Source: a virus. Taken from it: DNA of 64,000 nucleotides. Every line of letters starts with the position of its first letter. Within the stretch, counting starts at the first letter, position 1. The stretch lies in IMG/VR virus record IMGVR_UViG_3300047552_001147, positions 1 to 64,000 of that record; one strand, given 5' to 3'. Below the pieces are notes generated by a model. It made no database searches. It saw nothing but the letters and a program-made list of their open reading frames with translations, and was not told the DNA's origin. A program made the translations under genes and the position numbers. This document shows, piece by piece, positions 32,718 through 40,657 of the stretch.

Positions 32718-34682
32718 ATGGTACTGACCTCAGAGATGAATCGTCGAACCTCTGGTTCGATGAAGTCATTAAACACCTACCCGAGTCAATTCTTTGACAT
32801 CAGCTCGCAGTACATGCCGCCGAGCGTCAAGGAAATGTTCCGGTGGTGTCTTTATCTGTACATGACGCACTCCGAGATCGCTCCGGTGATCAACAAGAAG
32901 TGCGCGTATGTCATTACTGACCTGATTTATGAGTCCGGCGATCCTGAGAAGGACAAGCCGAGTGATAAGGTTGTAGATACTTGGCGAGAGCTGCTGGAAC
33001 GTATCCTCAAGATCAGTGAAGAAGAGTACAAGCTTCTCCTGGACTTTGAAGTCTACGGCAACGCCTTCTGCTCATTCTTCTTCCCATTCGAGCGTTACCT
33101 CAAGTGCCCGTCTTGTCAGAACGAGCATCTAGGCCGCGACGTTAAGTGGAAGTATGAGGCCCATGAGTTCCGTGGCGTGTGCGCAGACTGCAACGCGCAG
33201 ACAGCCTTCATTCCGCGTGATAAGATTGTCAAGAACCGCCGCCGCATTCGGCTGATTCGCTGGTTCCCTCAGTACATTGACATTCAACATAACCCATTCA
33301 CGGGCCAGGCTACGTACATCTACCGCATCCCAACATGGCTCAAGAAGCGTGTAGCGGATGTCACTCAGAATAAAGCACTGGTAGAAGAAACGCCGCTGAC
33401 GTTCCTCACTGCTATCAAGCAGAAGAAGAACATTCAGTTCGATCCAGACAACTTCTATCACATGAAGAACCCCTCTGTATCTACAGAGGACGATTCGTTT
33501 GGTATTCCCCCGCTGCTATGCGTGTTCAAAGACGCTTGGCTGTTCCAGACATATCGTAGAGCGCAGGAGGCGATCGCAATTGATCACATCCTCCCGATGA
33601 CTCTACTAATCCCCACACCACCGTCTGGTAACGTCAGCCCCCACATGAGCACTAACCTTGCTGAGTGGGCGAGCCGCATGCAGGTTATGATCAGTAAGTG
33701 GCGCCGCGACCCGAACGCCATCTTCACTGTTCCATTCGCAGCCACAGTTGAGAACATTCGTGGCGATGCTAAGGCTCTCGGTGTGCAAGCTGAGATGGAG
33801 CAGATTCGACAGCAGATTTGTGGTGGTCTAGACGTGCCGCAGGAGTTCATCTACGGTGGACTTAACTGGAGCGGAAGCTCTATCTCGCTGCGCGTACTTG
33901 AGAACCTATTCCTCGCCCGCATTTCTCAGCTCGATAACTTCTTGCGCGACTTCGTTGTCCCGTCGATGCAGCGCTTCTGCAGCCTACCGAAGATCGTTGT
34001 TCGCCACACCGACTTCAAGATGGCTGATGACGTGCAGCAGAAACAGCTGGCGATGAACCTGCGTCAAACGAACACGATCTCTGATCGTACTACTATTGAA
34101 GAACTCGGCTTCGACTACGAGCGCGAAATGAAGCGCCGTAAGGACGAAGAAGATGGTCGCGTTAACCAAATGAAGAAGCAGGCCCAGGCTCAAGCAGAGT
34201 CTCAAGGCCAGCAGATGATTATTCAGGCTAAGTACCAGGCTTTGGCCCAGATTGCTGGACAGAAGGCGGCGCAGGAAGCTGCGATGGCCGCTGCCAACAA
34301 TAACCCAATGACTGAACAGATGCCACCCAATATGACAATGCCGGGACAAGGAGCTGAACAAGGTGGTAAGCCAGGTGGCGCAAAGCCGGCTGGTGGAAGC
34401 GCTCCCGCTAAGCAAAGTGGGTCCGGTAGTAGCGGATCAAAAGGCGCACCGCAATCACAACCTCAGGAGATCTCTCCTGTGATGATGGACTCGGTCGTCA
34501 ATAATTTCTTGAAGGGTATCCCTGACGATCAGAAAGAGTCTGAGTTGATGGCCATGCGCAAGACTAACCCCTCGCTCGCGGTTCAGATTCAGAAGCGTAT
34601 GAAGCTTATCGATAAGCAGTCGAAGGATACTAAGCCATTACCCGAACAAAAACCGCCCAGAAGAAAGAACAGCCCAGTATGA
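32718..34682 (+). CDS. Portal protein with embedded zinc finger (654 aa)
   Basis: The portal forms the dodecameric ring through which DNA enters and leaves the head. The N-terminal part (SQYMPPSVKEMFRWCLYLYMTH) matches large-phage portals. FGIPPLLCVFKDAWLFQTYRRAQE and FIYGGLNWSGSSISLRVLEN are the wing/stem-type segments. After residue ~490 comes a long Gln/Ala coiled coil and a Pro/Gly-rich linker before a helical tail. A CPSC ... CADC pair at residues ~133-160 forms a zinc site not usual in portals. GTAG-type spacing to the upstream gene is short, and the stop overlaps the next start. Confidence 0.85.
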   Translation: MVLTSEMNRRTSGSMKSLNTYPSQFFDISSQYMPPSVKEMFRWCLYLYMTHSEIAPVINKKCAYVITDLIYESGDPEKDKPSDKVVDTWRELLERILKISEEEYKLLLDFEVYGNAFCSFFFPFERYLKCPSCQNEHLGRDVKWKYEAHEFRGVCADCNAQTAFIPRDKIVKNRRRIRLIRWFPQYIDIQHNPFTGQATYIYRIPTWLKKRVADVTQNKALVEETPLTFLTAIKQKKNIQFDPDNFYHMKNPSVSTEDDSFGIPPLLCVFKDAWLFQTYRRAQEAIAIDHILPMTLLIPTPPSGNVSPHMSTNLAEWASRMQVMISKWRRDPNAIFTVPFAATVENIRGDAKALGVQAEMEQIRQQICGGLDVPQEFIYGGLNWSGSSISLRVLENLFLARISQLDNFLRDFVVPSMQRFCSLPKIVVRHTDFKMADDVQQKQLAMNLRQTNTISDRTTIEELGFDYEREMKRRKDEEDGRVNQMKKQAQAQAESQGQQMIIQAKYQALAQIAGQKAAQEAAMAAANNNPMTEQMPPNMTMPGQGAEQGGKPGGAKPAGGSAPAKQSGSGSSGSKGAPQSQPQEISPVMMDSVVNNFLKGIPDDQKESELMAMRKTNPSLAVQIQKRMKLIDKQSKDTKPLPEQKPPRRKNSPV

Positions 34683-34846
34683 GTCGCGACCCTGATGTAT
34701 ATGATGTGAAGCGCGAACTGGCGGTATTGAAGAATACGCTGGCAAACGTTAGATCCGATCTGATCGATATTGGCGACAGCATTAAGAAGAACAAAACAGA
34801 ACCGCCTAAAGTTGCAGCTAAAAAGTCTGCGGTGAAGCGGAACTAA
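34679..34846 (+). CDS. Small coiled-coil protein after portal (55 aa)
   Basis: The ATG overlaps the portal TGA (ATGA). DVKRELAVLKNTLANVRSDLIDIGDSIKK is an amphipathic helix with heptad Leu/Ile, followed by a Lys/Ala-rich tail. It is short, but the coupling, codon use and following terminator support it. It may be a portal-associated accessory. Confidence 0.6.
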   Translation: MSRDPDVYDVKRELAVLKNTLANVRSDLIDIGDSIKKNKTEPPKVAAKKSAVKRN

Positions 34847-34853
34847 AAAACAA

Positions 34854-34873
34854 GGGGGAGCGAAAGCTCCCCC
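34854..34873. terminator. Intrinsic terminator between convergent genes
   Basis: GGGGGAGC GAAA GCTCCCCC, a perfect 8-bp stem. On the minus strand it is followed by TTGTTTTTT; on the plus strand the T-run is poorer. Confidence 0.8.
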
Positions 34874-34879
34874 GAGTTG

Positions 34880-35344
34880 TTAGTTGAGGACGGGCTCACT
34901 GCTGTGGGCCGGCCTGCTGATGCCGTTGTAGTATCCGGCGATCATTCCCGCGAACTTGTCACGCCGGCTTGACGTCTTCTCGTCCGCGATGCCGCCCGTG
35001 ATGTACTCAAGCGATATGCTGATCGCCAGCATCTTCTTGAGTTCCGAGAACAGCTCGACGAGATTGGCTTCAGCGAACAGTGCGATCTCCCTGCCGACCT
35101 CGATAGAGATCTCGTCCTTGAAGACCTTGGTGACGTCATCGGACATGCTGGGAAGCTCCGCCACGAGATCATTCACGGTCGCCAGCGGGCAGCCGATGTA
35201 GTCTTCCGGCTTCACCATCATGATCAGGAAGTGCGTGTGGCCGGGATTTTCGTCGCACTTCTTGTTGAAGTGAGCCATCACGGCTCCGGCCGTGTACACG
35301 ATGAGAGCCGTCGCGTCGTTACGAATCTTCTGAGAAATGTTCAT
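34880..35344 (-). CDS. Hypothetical helical protein (154 aa)
   Basis: AGGAGAC lies before the ATG. All-helical with a hydrophobic N-terminal part (ALIVYTAGAVMAHF). Length and helix order resemble the 139-residue pair at 19-20 kb, but clear shared motifs are lacking. It forms its own unit from the CATAAGA box at 35401 to the terminator at 34854. Confidence 0.55.
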   Translation of the reverse strand: MNISQKIRNDATALIVYTAGAVMAHFNKKCDENPGHTHFLIMMVKPEDYIGCPLATVNDLVAELPSMSDDVTKVFKDEISIEVGREIALFAEANLVELFSELKKMLAISISLEYITGGIADEKTSSRRDKFAGMIAGYYNGISRPAHSSEPVLN

Positions 35345-35400
35345 CTATGTCTCCTTGTAGATGTGAGAAAACTCATGGAGCAGTATTCCTACTCCATGAG

Positions 35401-35407
35401 TCTTATG
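35401..35407 (-). promoter_or_regulatory. CATAAGA promoter box (minus)
   Basis: Minus strand reads GTGGCATAAGACTC, about 57 bases before the start at 35344, between two minus-strand genes. Confidence 0.6.
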
Positions 35408-35421
35408 CCACTTCAAGGGAG

Positions 35422-35940
35422 CTATTTTGCCTTCTTAGCTACGATCTTCTGGTAGTTTTCCCAGCCGACTTCCTTGGCTGTGAAGCAGTGCTTGATGACA
35501 GCCTCGAACATGGTCGCCGACGCGCGCTTGCCAGAAGCACGATCGATCCACTCAAGGAACTCTTCCGCAGCCACATTCTCGGCGCGGATCTTACCTTTCT
35601 TCTCTTCATCAGCCGTGAAGATCGGATCAGCATCCGGGTGACCTTCTAGCCACTCCAAACCCTTTGCGAACATGTTGCGGCAGGTCTGCTCATATGCTCC
35701 GCCGTATCCTGAGATCTCGTCCATCTCTGGTGTGAAGACGTATTTGGTTCTGACCTGCTGGACATCAGGAATATCCACACTCAAGTCAGGACCATATACG
35801 TCATCAGCATCCATGACAATCTTCTTGACGCATGTCAAGCATGTCGGGATAGACTCTCCCTTCACTACAGCTGTGACACCATCAATACCTTCCACGAAAG
35901 ACTTACCGCAATCACAGACTTGGTTTCTTACTCCTGACAC
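35422..35940 (-). CDS. Hypothetical protein with N-terminal Cys metal site (172 aa)
   Basis: VCDCGKSF near residue 9 and TCLTC near residue 34 suggest a zinc ribbon. The rest is helical and acidic, with a Lys-rich end. The start overlaps the upstream deoxyribosyltransferase-like gene by 13 bases. No family was recognised. Confidence 0.55.
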   Translation of the reverse strand: MSGVRNQVCDCGKSFVEGIDGVTAVVKGESIPTCLTCVKKIVMDADDVYGPDLSVDIPDVQQVRTKYVFTPEMDEISGYGGAYEQTCRNMFAKGLEWLEGHPDADPIFTADEEKKGKIRAENVAAEEFLEWIDRASGKRASATMFEAVIKHCFTAKEVGWENYQKIVAKKAK

Positions 35941-36404
35941 TGTCTTCTTATCTCCTCGATTAGTTCTGCTAGTGAGTTAACCTGTCGGGCGCCGAAGAAT
36001 TCAGCAGTGATGTCCACGTTGCCCTTCTTCCAGAATCCTTCTGGGCAACATAGTATAACACTGCTAGACTTGCGAGCGAGTGTAATGCCGAGCTCCATCA
36101 TCGAGATTGGCGATGTTGTGGCAGGATCGAAGTAGAACGCGACGATATCTGCTTGCTCTGCCAGGTGGGTAAGCTCCCAAGTGACCTGCTCTACGAATCG
36201 CTTATCTGTCCTATCCTGCCGCCAAGATGAGTCCCAATCCGGTCTTCTAGGATTGAAGATCATCAGGCCAGCAACATCAGCAAGAGCAGCAACTACTTTA
36301 GATTGCCACGGCTCTGCGTTGCCCATAGCAATGCTGCCAGCGAGGAATAGTGTCTTTTTGGCCTTCCACCACTCTGCGTAGTGCGGGGCAGTAACTTCTT
36401 TCAT
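35928..36404 (-). CDS. Nucleoside 2-deoxyribosyltransferase-like protein
   Basis: 158 residues. KTLFLAGSIAM is the first strand and substrate loop of the family (consensus hYLAGP). MIFNPRRPDWD is the next loop. DIVAFYFDPATTSPISMMELGITLA carries the catalytic Glu in the (S)PxxxxELG context. These enzymes cut or exchange N-glycosidic bonds of nucleosides or nucleotides. In a phage this may support nucleotide salvage or remove a nucleotide signal. Which nucleoside it uses cannot be read from sequence. Confidence 0.75.
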   Translation of the reverse strand: MKEVTAPHYAEWWKAKKTLFLAGSIAMGNAEPWQSKVVAALADVAGLMIFNPRRPDWDSSWRQDRTDKRFVEQVTWELTHLAEQADIVAFYFDPATTSPISMMELGITLARKSSSVILCCPEGFWKKGNVDITAEFFGARQVNSLAELIEEIRRQCQE

Positions 36405-36709
36405 TTTACTCCTAAGAGGTTCTCAACATCTACCAACGCATATCGAAGATTCTGGTAATCTGCTTCACTTTGATTGAAGTCCTGATAGCGGAATTTATCA
36501 CACATTTTCACTAGGATCTTGGTGCGGGCACGTAGTTCCCGCTCCTTGTCAAACTCTTCCCAACTGAGTGATGGACCGTATGATCCTGCGCGGCAAGAAC
36601 ATGGTCGTGTTTTAGGCGGGCCATATAACCCGACACCAATGACCTCTCCGTCCTCTCTAGGTAGTGTGACGATACCGGTGTTATCACACACTAGGCATTT
36701 GTGCCCCAT
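36401..36709 (-). CDS. Small zinc-binding protein (102 aa)
   Basis: KCLVCDNTGIVTLP and RPCSCRAGSYG give a CxxC ... CxC metal site in the CxxCxGxG style of DnaJ fingers. The C-terminal half is helical. The stop overlaps the start of the deoxyribosyltransferase-like gene (ATGA). Function unknown. Confidence 0.6.
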   Translation of the reverse strand: MGHKCLVCDNTGIVTLPREDGEVIGVGLYGPPKTRPCSCRAGSYGPSLSWEEFDKERELRARTKILVKMCDKFRYQDFNQSEADYQNLRYALVDVENLLGVK

Positions 36710-36710
36710 A

Positions 36711-37055
36711 TTATTCCTTGGTTAGTAGCCCGTTTAGTAGTTCATGTGCGCGAGCGGGATCACGCTCTTGAATCTCCCGCGCCCCTCGCTGCACAAACAA
36801 GTTCATAGTATCAGTTCGTGCTGACTTGTCTACTAGCTTGATGATCGATATCGCTGCCAATATGGAAGCTGTATCTAGTTTTGGCAGCTCAAGCTTTTGA
36901 AGGATCTGATCTCCTAGGCTGAAGTTGCACTCAGCCCATGTAGAGTCTAGGGCGCCAAGCAGCTGATCCATCGCTGCGAATGGTCGGCCATCCGCGAACT
37001 TGCGGTAGATGTCCGCAACAATGTCCTCAGCTAACAGATCACTGTATTCGTTCAT
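36711..37055 (-). CDS. Hypothetical helical protein (114 aa)
   Basis: Start at ATG 37055 (MNEYSDLL), overlapping the upstream stop; an earlier in-frame ATG at 37088 lies within that gene. The protein is acidic and all-helical (LLAEDIVADIYRKF, ILAAISIIKLVD). No recognised family. Confidence 0.55.
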   Translation of the reverse strand: MNEYSDLLAEDIVADIYRKFADGRPFAAMDQLLGALDSTWAECNFSLGDQILQKLELPKLDTASILAAISIIKLVDKSARTDTMNLFVQRGAREIQERDPARAHELLNGLLTKE

Positions 37056-37342
37056 AGTTGGAAGTCTTTCATTGCGTTCGCTATCCATGTTTCTTTATTT
37101 GGGTGGGTCTGTTTGAATAAGATGTGGTTGCCAATTGTGTGGGCAGCGGCTGCGTCCCAGCACTCCCGCAACATCCTGTTGACGGCCACCTGAACGGCGG
37201 CGCTTATTTTACGCTCTTCCGGTGTCCGAGGATCGTGCTCTGCACAGTACAGTCTTCCATTGTACCGTATAGTGCCGGGATTCCTGCACTGGATGGAGGT
37301 GGCGCTGTAATCAAGCTTACAACAGAAATCGATTTTGTTCAT
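37052..37342 (-). CDS. Hypothetical Cys/His-containing protein (96 aa)
   Basis: FCCKLDYSATSIQCRNPG and LYCAEHDP look like a four-ligand metal site (C-x(n)-C ... C-x-x-H). A helical C-terminal region with EERKISAAVQVAVNRML follows. Coupled to the next gene by ATGA overlap. Confidence 0.55.
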   Translation of the reverse strand: MNKIDFCCKLDYSATSIQCRNPGTIRYNGRLYCAEHDPRTPEERKISAAVQVAVNRMLRECWDAAAAHTIGNHILFKQTHPNKETWIANAMKDFQL

Positions 37343-37608
37343 TATACATCCTTTCCTTGTTCAAGGGCGCGGAGCTTGTCCTCCGCTGTATGCCACGCCC
37401 TGCTGAGGTAGTAAATATCTTGTCCCGTGTGGTCGACAGTCTCTATTGCTGCCTGCATAGCGCGTCTGGCCTTATGCGTCCTGATTGCTGCGTTGATGAC
37501 CAGATCGGCCCTATCCAGATCCTCTGCCTCCTGCACGCTCAGGCTGGACAAGCGGCGATAGTAGGTGCGGGTCAATGCCACGGCTTCCTCAAACGTCATC
37601 GGCTTCAT
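37342..37608 (-). CDS. Hypothetical helical protein (88 aa)
   Basis: ATG 37608 (MKPMTFEEAVAL) is preferred because it overlaps the upstream stop. ARRAMQAAIETV and the end KLRALEQGKDV resemble the end of the upstream protein (KLRALERGEDA), so the two are probably diverged copies. Confidence 0.55.
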   Translation of the reverse strand: MKPMTFEEAVALTRTYYRRLSSLSVQEAEDLDRADLVINAAIRTHKARRAMQAAIETVDHTGQDIYYLSRAWHTAEDKLRALEQGKDV

Positions 37609-37937
37609 GCGTCCTCCCCGCGTTCGAGGGCGCGAAGCTTCGCCAGCGACTCGAAGCACGCCTCAACACGCAGCAACCGCTCAGGTCTGTCCCCGCCCTC
37701 GTAATCGTCGAGGTAGCACCGCGCCTCATGCGCCTCTACCGCCGCGTCAACGATGGCGCGGGCGCGTTCCTTTGCTCTGTATTTGCCCTCTCGTTTCTTC
37801 TTCATCAAGGCCTCAGCCTGCTCGCGCGATATACCAGCTGGCGTAACAATGAAAACGTGCATACAGTACTTAGGATTTCGGTCAATTTCCACAGCCGTGC
37901 GTAAGTCCATCGGCGGGTGCTTCGGTTTGTCAGCCAC
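37605..37937 (-). CDS. Hypothetical helical protein (110 aa)
   Basis: GTG 37937 overlaps the upstream stop by 8 bases; ATG 37910 is an alternative. VFIVTPAGISREQAEALMKKKREG precedes a helical end with CYLDDYEGGDRPERLLRVEACFESLAKLRALERGEDA-type content, whose last ~12 residues match the next gene downstream. GC-rich codon use. Confidence 0.5.
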   Translation of the reverse strand: MADKPKHPPMDLRTAVEIDRNPKYCMHVFIVTPAGISREQAEALMKKKREGKYRAKERARAIVDAAVEAHEARCYLDDYEGGDRPERLLRVEACFESLAKLRALERGEDA

Positions 37938-38238
37938 TGGAAGACTTCTTTCTAGCTGCCTGTGCCGCCAAGTGAAGCTCCTTGAGGTTCGCTCCGTGAT
38001 TCGCGTCATCGCCAGTTCCCCAGCAACGGTCGCACTCTGCATCGGTCATTGCTGATCCACCAACGCCTCCGAAGTATGTTGCCGTGCTAGAGTACGCGCG
38101 CCTTCCTGTTCCGGTGCAGACGCGGCACGGGTATTCACCAATTCCGCGCAAGTCCCAGAAGCGGTTCCAGAACTCGGCCTCGGGGTGGCCCTTTCCGAGT
38201 AGTTCGTCGCGGGTCAACATTGCTTTGCTGTTTGTCAT
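37930..38238 (-). CDS. DnaJ-type zinc-finger protein (102 aa)
   Basis: ATG 38238 overlaps the upstream microprotein stop (TATGA). YPCRVCTGTGRRAY and CDRCWGTGDD are two CxxCxGxG zinc repeats as in the DnaJ cysteine-rich domain. No J domain. LHLAAQAARKK forms a basic end. Function unknown. Confidence 0.6.
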   Translation of the reverse strand: MTNSKAMLTRDELLGKGHPEAEFWNRFWDLRGIGEYPCRVCTGTGRRAYSSTATYFGGVGGSAMTDAECDRCWGTGDDANHGANLKELHLAAQAARKKSSSG

Positions 38239-38327
38239 ACGATCACCGTCCCAGTAAACAGTCCTAAGACTACGGCTAAAAGCATAATCGTCCACCAATC
38301 CAATTCAGGGTCCTGTCGTTCCTTCAT
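38235..38327 (-). CDS. Single-transmembrane microprotein (30 aa)
   Basis: ATG 38327 with GAAGA upstream. MKERQDPELDWWTIM leads into LLAVVLGLFTGTVIV, one short membrane helix. It fits exactly between, and overlaps, both neighbours (ATGA with the next gene). Its small size makes this less certain than larger genes. Confidence 0.5.
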   Translation of the reverse strand: MKERQDPELDWWTIMLLAVVLGLFTGTVIV

Positions 38328-38496
38328 CGTCTTCCTCCTCTTCTCTACCGTATAGCGACCATTGCGCTATCTTCCGCAGAGCGCCGGTTAGTTCTACACA
38401 ACCCATTCCGCACACCGGGCAATTATCAGCCGCTCTAAATCGCTCACAATCGAAGCACCACTTGTAGTGCTGGTACTTAGGACCAGTGCTTGTCAT
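38305..38496 (-). CDS. Zinc-ribbon microprotein (63 aa)
   Basis: WCFDCERFRAADNCPVCGMGC forms a CxxC ... CxxC ribbon. The C-terminus is acidic (GREEEEDDEG). Overlaps both neighbours. Function unknown. Confidence 0.6.
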   Translation of the reverse strand: MTSTGPKYQHYKWCFDCERFRAADNCPVCGMGCVELTGALRKIAQWSLYGREEEEDDEGTTGP

Positions 38497-38659
38497 CGAC
38501 GGCCTTCGTCAGTTTCTTGAGTAGGGTCTCCGCATGTTCCATTTCATTGGACGCGCGGTTACCCCACTCTATTTGACCTATTCTGACCTTAATTGTGCGA
38601 AGAAGCCACGAGGCCTGTTCGTCAGTCAATGATAGTGTAATCGGCTGGTCTTTGCTCAT
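38477..38659 (-). CDS. Hypothetical small helical protein (60 aa)
   Basis: ATG 38659 (MSKDQPITLSL). ITLSLTDEQASWLLRTIKV resembles the 'L-x-L-T-x-E-E-x-x-x-L-x-x-a-L' helix common to small phage proteins. Overlaps the next gene by 20 bases. Confidence 0.5.
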   Translation of the reverse strand: MSKDQPITLSLTDEQASWLLRTIKVRIGQIEWGNRASNEMEHAETLLKKLTKAVDDKHWS

Positions 38660-38661
38660 TA

Positions 38662-38865
38662 TCAGTCGTCCTCCTGTAAGTCGCACACGCCAGAGTCATC
38701 CACCCGTGTTTTATCCAACCAGGTGAAGTACTCATTTGTGTACTTCGTTGGCCGGTCCTTCAAAAGATTGCAGTGTCTCGTATCGCTCCACTGATCAGAA
38801 TCGGTTACGCTGTGCTTACAGGATGCGCATGTCTTCAAAACACGGTAGTTGTTCTTCCCAATCAT
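38662..38865 (-). CDS. Small Cys-rich protein (67 aa)
   Basis: TCASCKHS, RHCNLLKD and VCDLQEDD give four Cys in the order C-x2-C-x(n)-C-x(n)-C, a metal site like that of phage 'CxxCxH/C ... C ... C' proteins that bind zinc or a cluster. Overlaps the upstream gene by 4 bases. Confidence 0.55.
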   Translation of the reverse strand: MIGKNNYRVLKTCASCKHSVTDSDQWSDTRHCNLLKDRPTKYTNEYFTWLDKTRVDDSGVCDLQEDD

Positions 38866-39164
38866 TGTTTTACCTTCTGGATTGTTTCAAGAAGATCCTG
38901 TGCTGTACAACCTATGCACCAATGAGATTGTTCATTAGGGTAGCTTTCACGACAATCAGGGAGAGTATTGTGTAGCCCGATGTCACACTTAAACTGGCTG
39001 ACGCGAATCACCAATTGCTGGAGGTTTTGCTTTTGCTTCCGCAACTGCGCTACTTCTTTACCAGTCTCCGCCAACATATCTAGGGCCTCATGATATCGCC
39101 GCTCTTGCCATACGGGATTACATCGCCGCAGGAAAGAGCCGATTCTCCACCATAGCTTCTTCAT
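38862..39164 (-). CDS. Coiled-coil small protein (100 aa)
   Basis: A basic N-terminus (KKLWWRIGSFLRR), then a coiled coil (LDMLAETGKEVAQLRKQKQNLQQ), then a Cys-rich end (CDIG ... DCRES ... WCIGC). Possibly a zinc-stabilised dimer. Function unknown. Confidence 0.55.
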   Translation of the reverse strand: MKKLWWRIGSFLRRCNPVWQERRYHEALDMLAETGKEVAQLRKQKQNLQQLVIRVSQFKCDIGLHNTLPDCRESYPNEQSHWCIGCTAQDLLETIQKVKQ

Positions 39165-39388
39165 GTACCCTCCTTAGCTTGCTGAGCCAGTGCAAACTGC
39201 CAACTGCTTGTAGCGGTTAGCAGCTTATTGCGGGCGCTCAGGTATTCCGGTACATCACCACGCATAAAGGCACGTTGATACTCGTCCGCCGCCTTCACCA
39301 CGCCCTCGGCGGCGAGGCGGACGGCGTCGTCTAGCTTGCGAAGTTCAGAGCGGTCGTACTCCTCGCGATCGTAATCGTAGTAGCTCAC
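39161..39388 (-). CDS. Hypothetical small helical protein (75 aa)
   Basis: An acidic, Tyr/Asp-rich start (SYYDYDREEYDRSE) followed by Ala-rich helices. GC-rich. Coupled on both sides by 4-base overlaps. Confidence 0.55.
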   Translation of the reverse strand: MSYYDYDREEYDRSELRKLDDAVRLAAEGVVKAADEYQRAFMRGDVPEYLSARNKLLTATSSWQFALAQQAKEGT

Positions 39389-39663
39389 GTTCCGATCTCC
39401 TTCTCGACCGCCGCGAGGGCGTCCCTAAGTCTGAAGCAGTACACGCAATCACAGTTCTCGGAAGCCCGCTTACTTGCCTCCACCAGCCGCGCGACGGCAT
39501 CGCTGCGCGCAGAGACGCGGCGGTTCCAGTTGTCCGCGCAGATCCACGTAATGTGGCCCTCGCACCCAGTGCTTGAGCAGCACGCCATCAGCCCGAATAC
39601 GCGGTGTTCTTTGGAATCCGCTTTTGCGCCGCAGAACGGGCACGCCTTGAGTTCGCTCGTCAC
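39385..39663 (-). CDS. Lar-like zinc-ribbon protein (92 aa)
   Basis: ELKACPFCGAKA, CCSSTGCEGH and DNWNRRVS follow the order of the Lar restriction-alleviation family (LxPCPFCG ... C ... C ... A-x-x-x-WNxR). In the Rac prophage, Lar modulates type I restriction. Many phage members are uncharacterised, so anti-restriction activity is only possible here. The C-terminal CDCVYC adds another Cys pair. Confidence 0.6.
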   Translation of the reverse strand: MTSELKACPFCGAKADSKEHRVFGLMACCSSTGCEGHITWICADNWNRRVSARSDAVARLVEASKRASENCDCVYCFRLRDALAAVEKEIGT

Positions 39664-40175
39664 GACTGCACCTCCTTATCAACGCGTAACTTCCTGATCC
39701 GATGAAGTAGGATCACAACAGCATCAACCGGATGGCTTTTGAAGCCTTCCCATCCGTTTGCTTGCATGTCCTTCTGAATTGTCTGGCTTTGGCCATACCA
39801 CAGCTGCTCAGTCATTTTCAACTTCTTGATTTCCTCGGCATCAGCAGCAGCTTTATGCTTCAGCTCTGCAATCTCGTCATAGAGTGTCTCAATCCTGTGG
39901 TCAACCTCCGAAACATGCTGAGACGCGGTATCGTACCAAGATCTGAGCTTCTCAAGCTCCGCCCTATGCTCATCCCGCTCTCGCCGAGCAGATCTGACAT
40001 CTTCCTTTGCTGCTTTTGTTTTAGCCTGTTCAGCTGACAGCAAATCCTGAATAGCGACAAAGACGTCCTTCACCAGGTAATCGCCGTAGTTATTGCGCAT
40101 ATGCCACGAGCGTGACATATCGCAGGGAATATCCTTGAGAATCATCTCCAGGATCTCTTTGTGTGTTTTTTTCAT
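39660..40175 (-). CDS. Long coiled-coil protein (171 aa)
   Basis: ATG 40175 directly follows the upstream stop; a longer frame to 40220 is unlikely. Residues ~45-130 have continuous heptads (DVRSARRERDEHRAELEKL, IETLYDEIAELKHKAAADA). The ends are small helical caps. Probably a dimeric scaffold. No partner known. Confidence 0.6.
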   Translation of the reverse strand: MKKTHKEILEMILKDIPCDMSRSWHMRNNYGDYLVKDVFVAIQDLLSAEQAKTKAAKEDVRSARRERDEHRAELEKLRSWYDTASQHVSEVDHRIETLYDEIAELKHKAAADAEEIKKLKMTEQLWYGQSQTIQKDMQANGWEGFKSHPVDAVVILLHRIRKLRVDKEVQS

Positions 40176-40176
40176 C

Positions 40177-40575
40177 TTAGTCCCATCCGTGGCAGCCGCA
40201 ATAGAAGCGGTCATAGCCACGATCGCCTCTTGGTTTGTAGTTCGTACATACGCCTTGACATTGCTTGGTGTGAGCTACTTCAGCGTAACCACACCACTTG
40301 CACAGGTTTGCTTCCCACGTACCGTCTACACAAGATTCGAAGAACGGCAACGAGGAATCCGACGGTCGCTCACAGGTGCATATCGCGTGGTTGGACTGGC
40401 CATAGTTGCACTCATTACCACCGCCGTATGCACCATGTCTCGCGGTTTTGCCTCCATAATGGGAGCAGCGAGCCATTCTAACCGGTAGCGGCGCACCAGC
40501 CGAAACTGATTCACACTTGTCTTCTAGATCAGCCATGTTTCTTACCCACTCCTCGCTGGGCCATTTAGGTTTCAT
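40177..40575 (-). CDS. Cys/His-rich protein (132 aa)
   Basis: ATG 40575 (MKPKWPSEE). About a dozen Cys residues (RCSHYGG, NECNYG, ICTCERP, LCKWCGY, QCQGVC, YCGCHG) suggest two or more zinc sites. First gene after the CATAAGA box at 40625. No family was recognised. Confidence 0.55.
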   Translation of the reverse strand: MKPKWPSEEWVRNMADLEDKCESVSAGAPLPVRMARCSHYGGKTARHGAYGGGNECNYGQSNHAICTCERPSDSSLPFFESCVDGTWEANLCKWCGYAEVAHTKQCQGVCTNYKPRGDRGYDRFYCGCHGWD

Positions 40576-40621
40576 TTTCAGGTACTCCAATTTGGTTGCT
40601 AAAACAATAGGACAGGTTCGC

Positions 40622-40650
40622 TTGTCTTATGCCTCAATTCGGATCATAAT
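40622..40650 (+). promoter_or_regulatory. Sigma-70-like promoter for polymerase operon
   Basis: TTGTCT, a 17-base spacer and CATAAT. The following ATG (40658) would leave almost no leader. The -35 part overlaps the minus-strand CATAAGA box. Confidence 0.4.
40625..40631 (-). promoter_or_regulatory. CATAAGA promoter box (minus)
   Basis: Minus strand reads GAGGCATAAGACAA, 50 bases before the start at 40575, back to back with the polymerase operon. Confidence 0.6.
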
Positions 40651-40657
40651 TTGATGC

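Noticed and set aside
37565-37904. Two plus-strand open frames in the minus-strand accessory block
   Set aside because: Arg/Pro/Ser-rich translations opposite GC-rich coupled minus-strand genes; they are antisense shadows.
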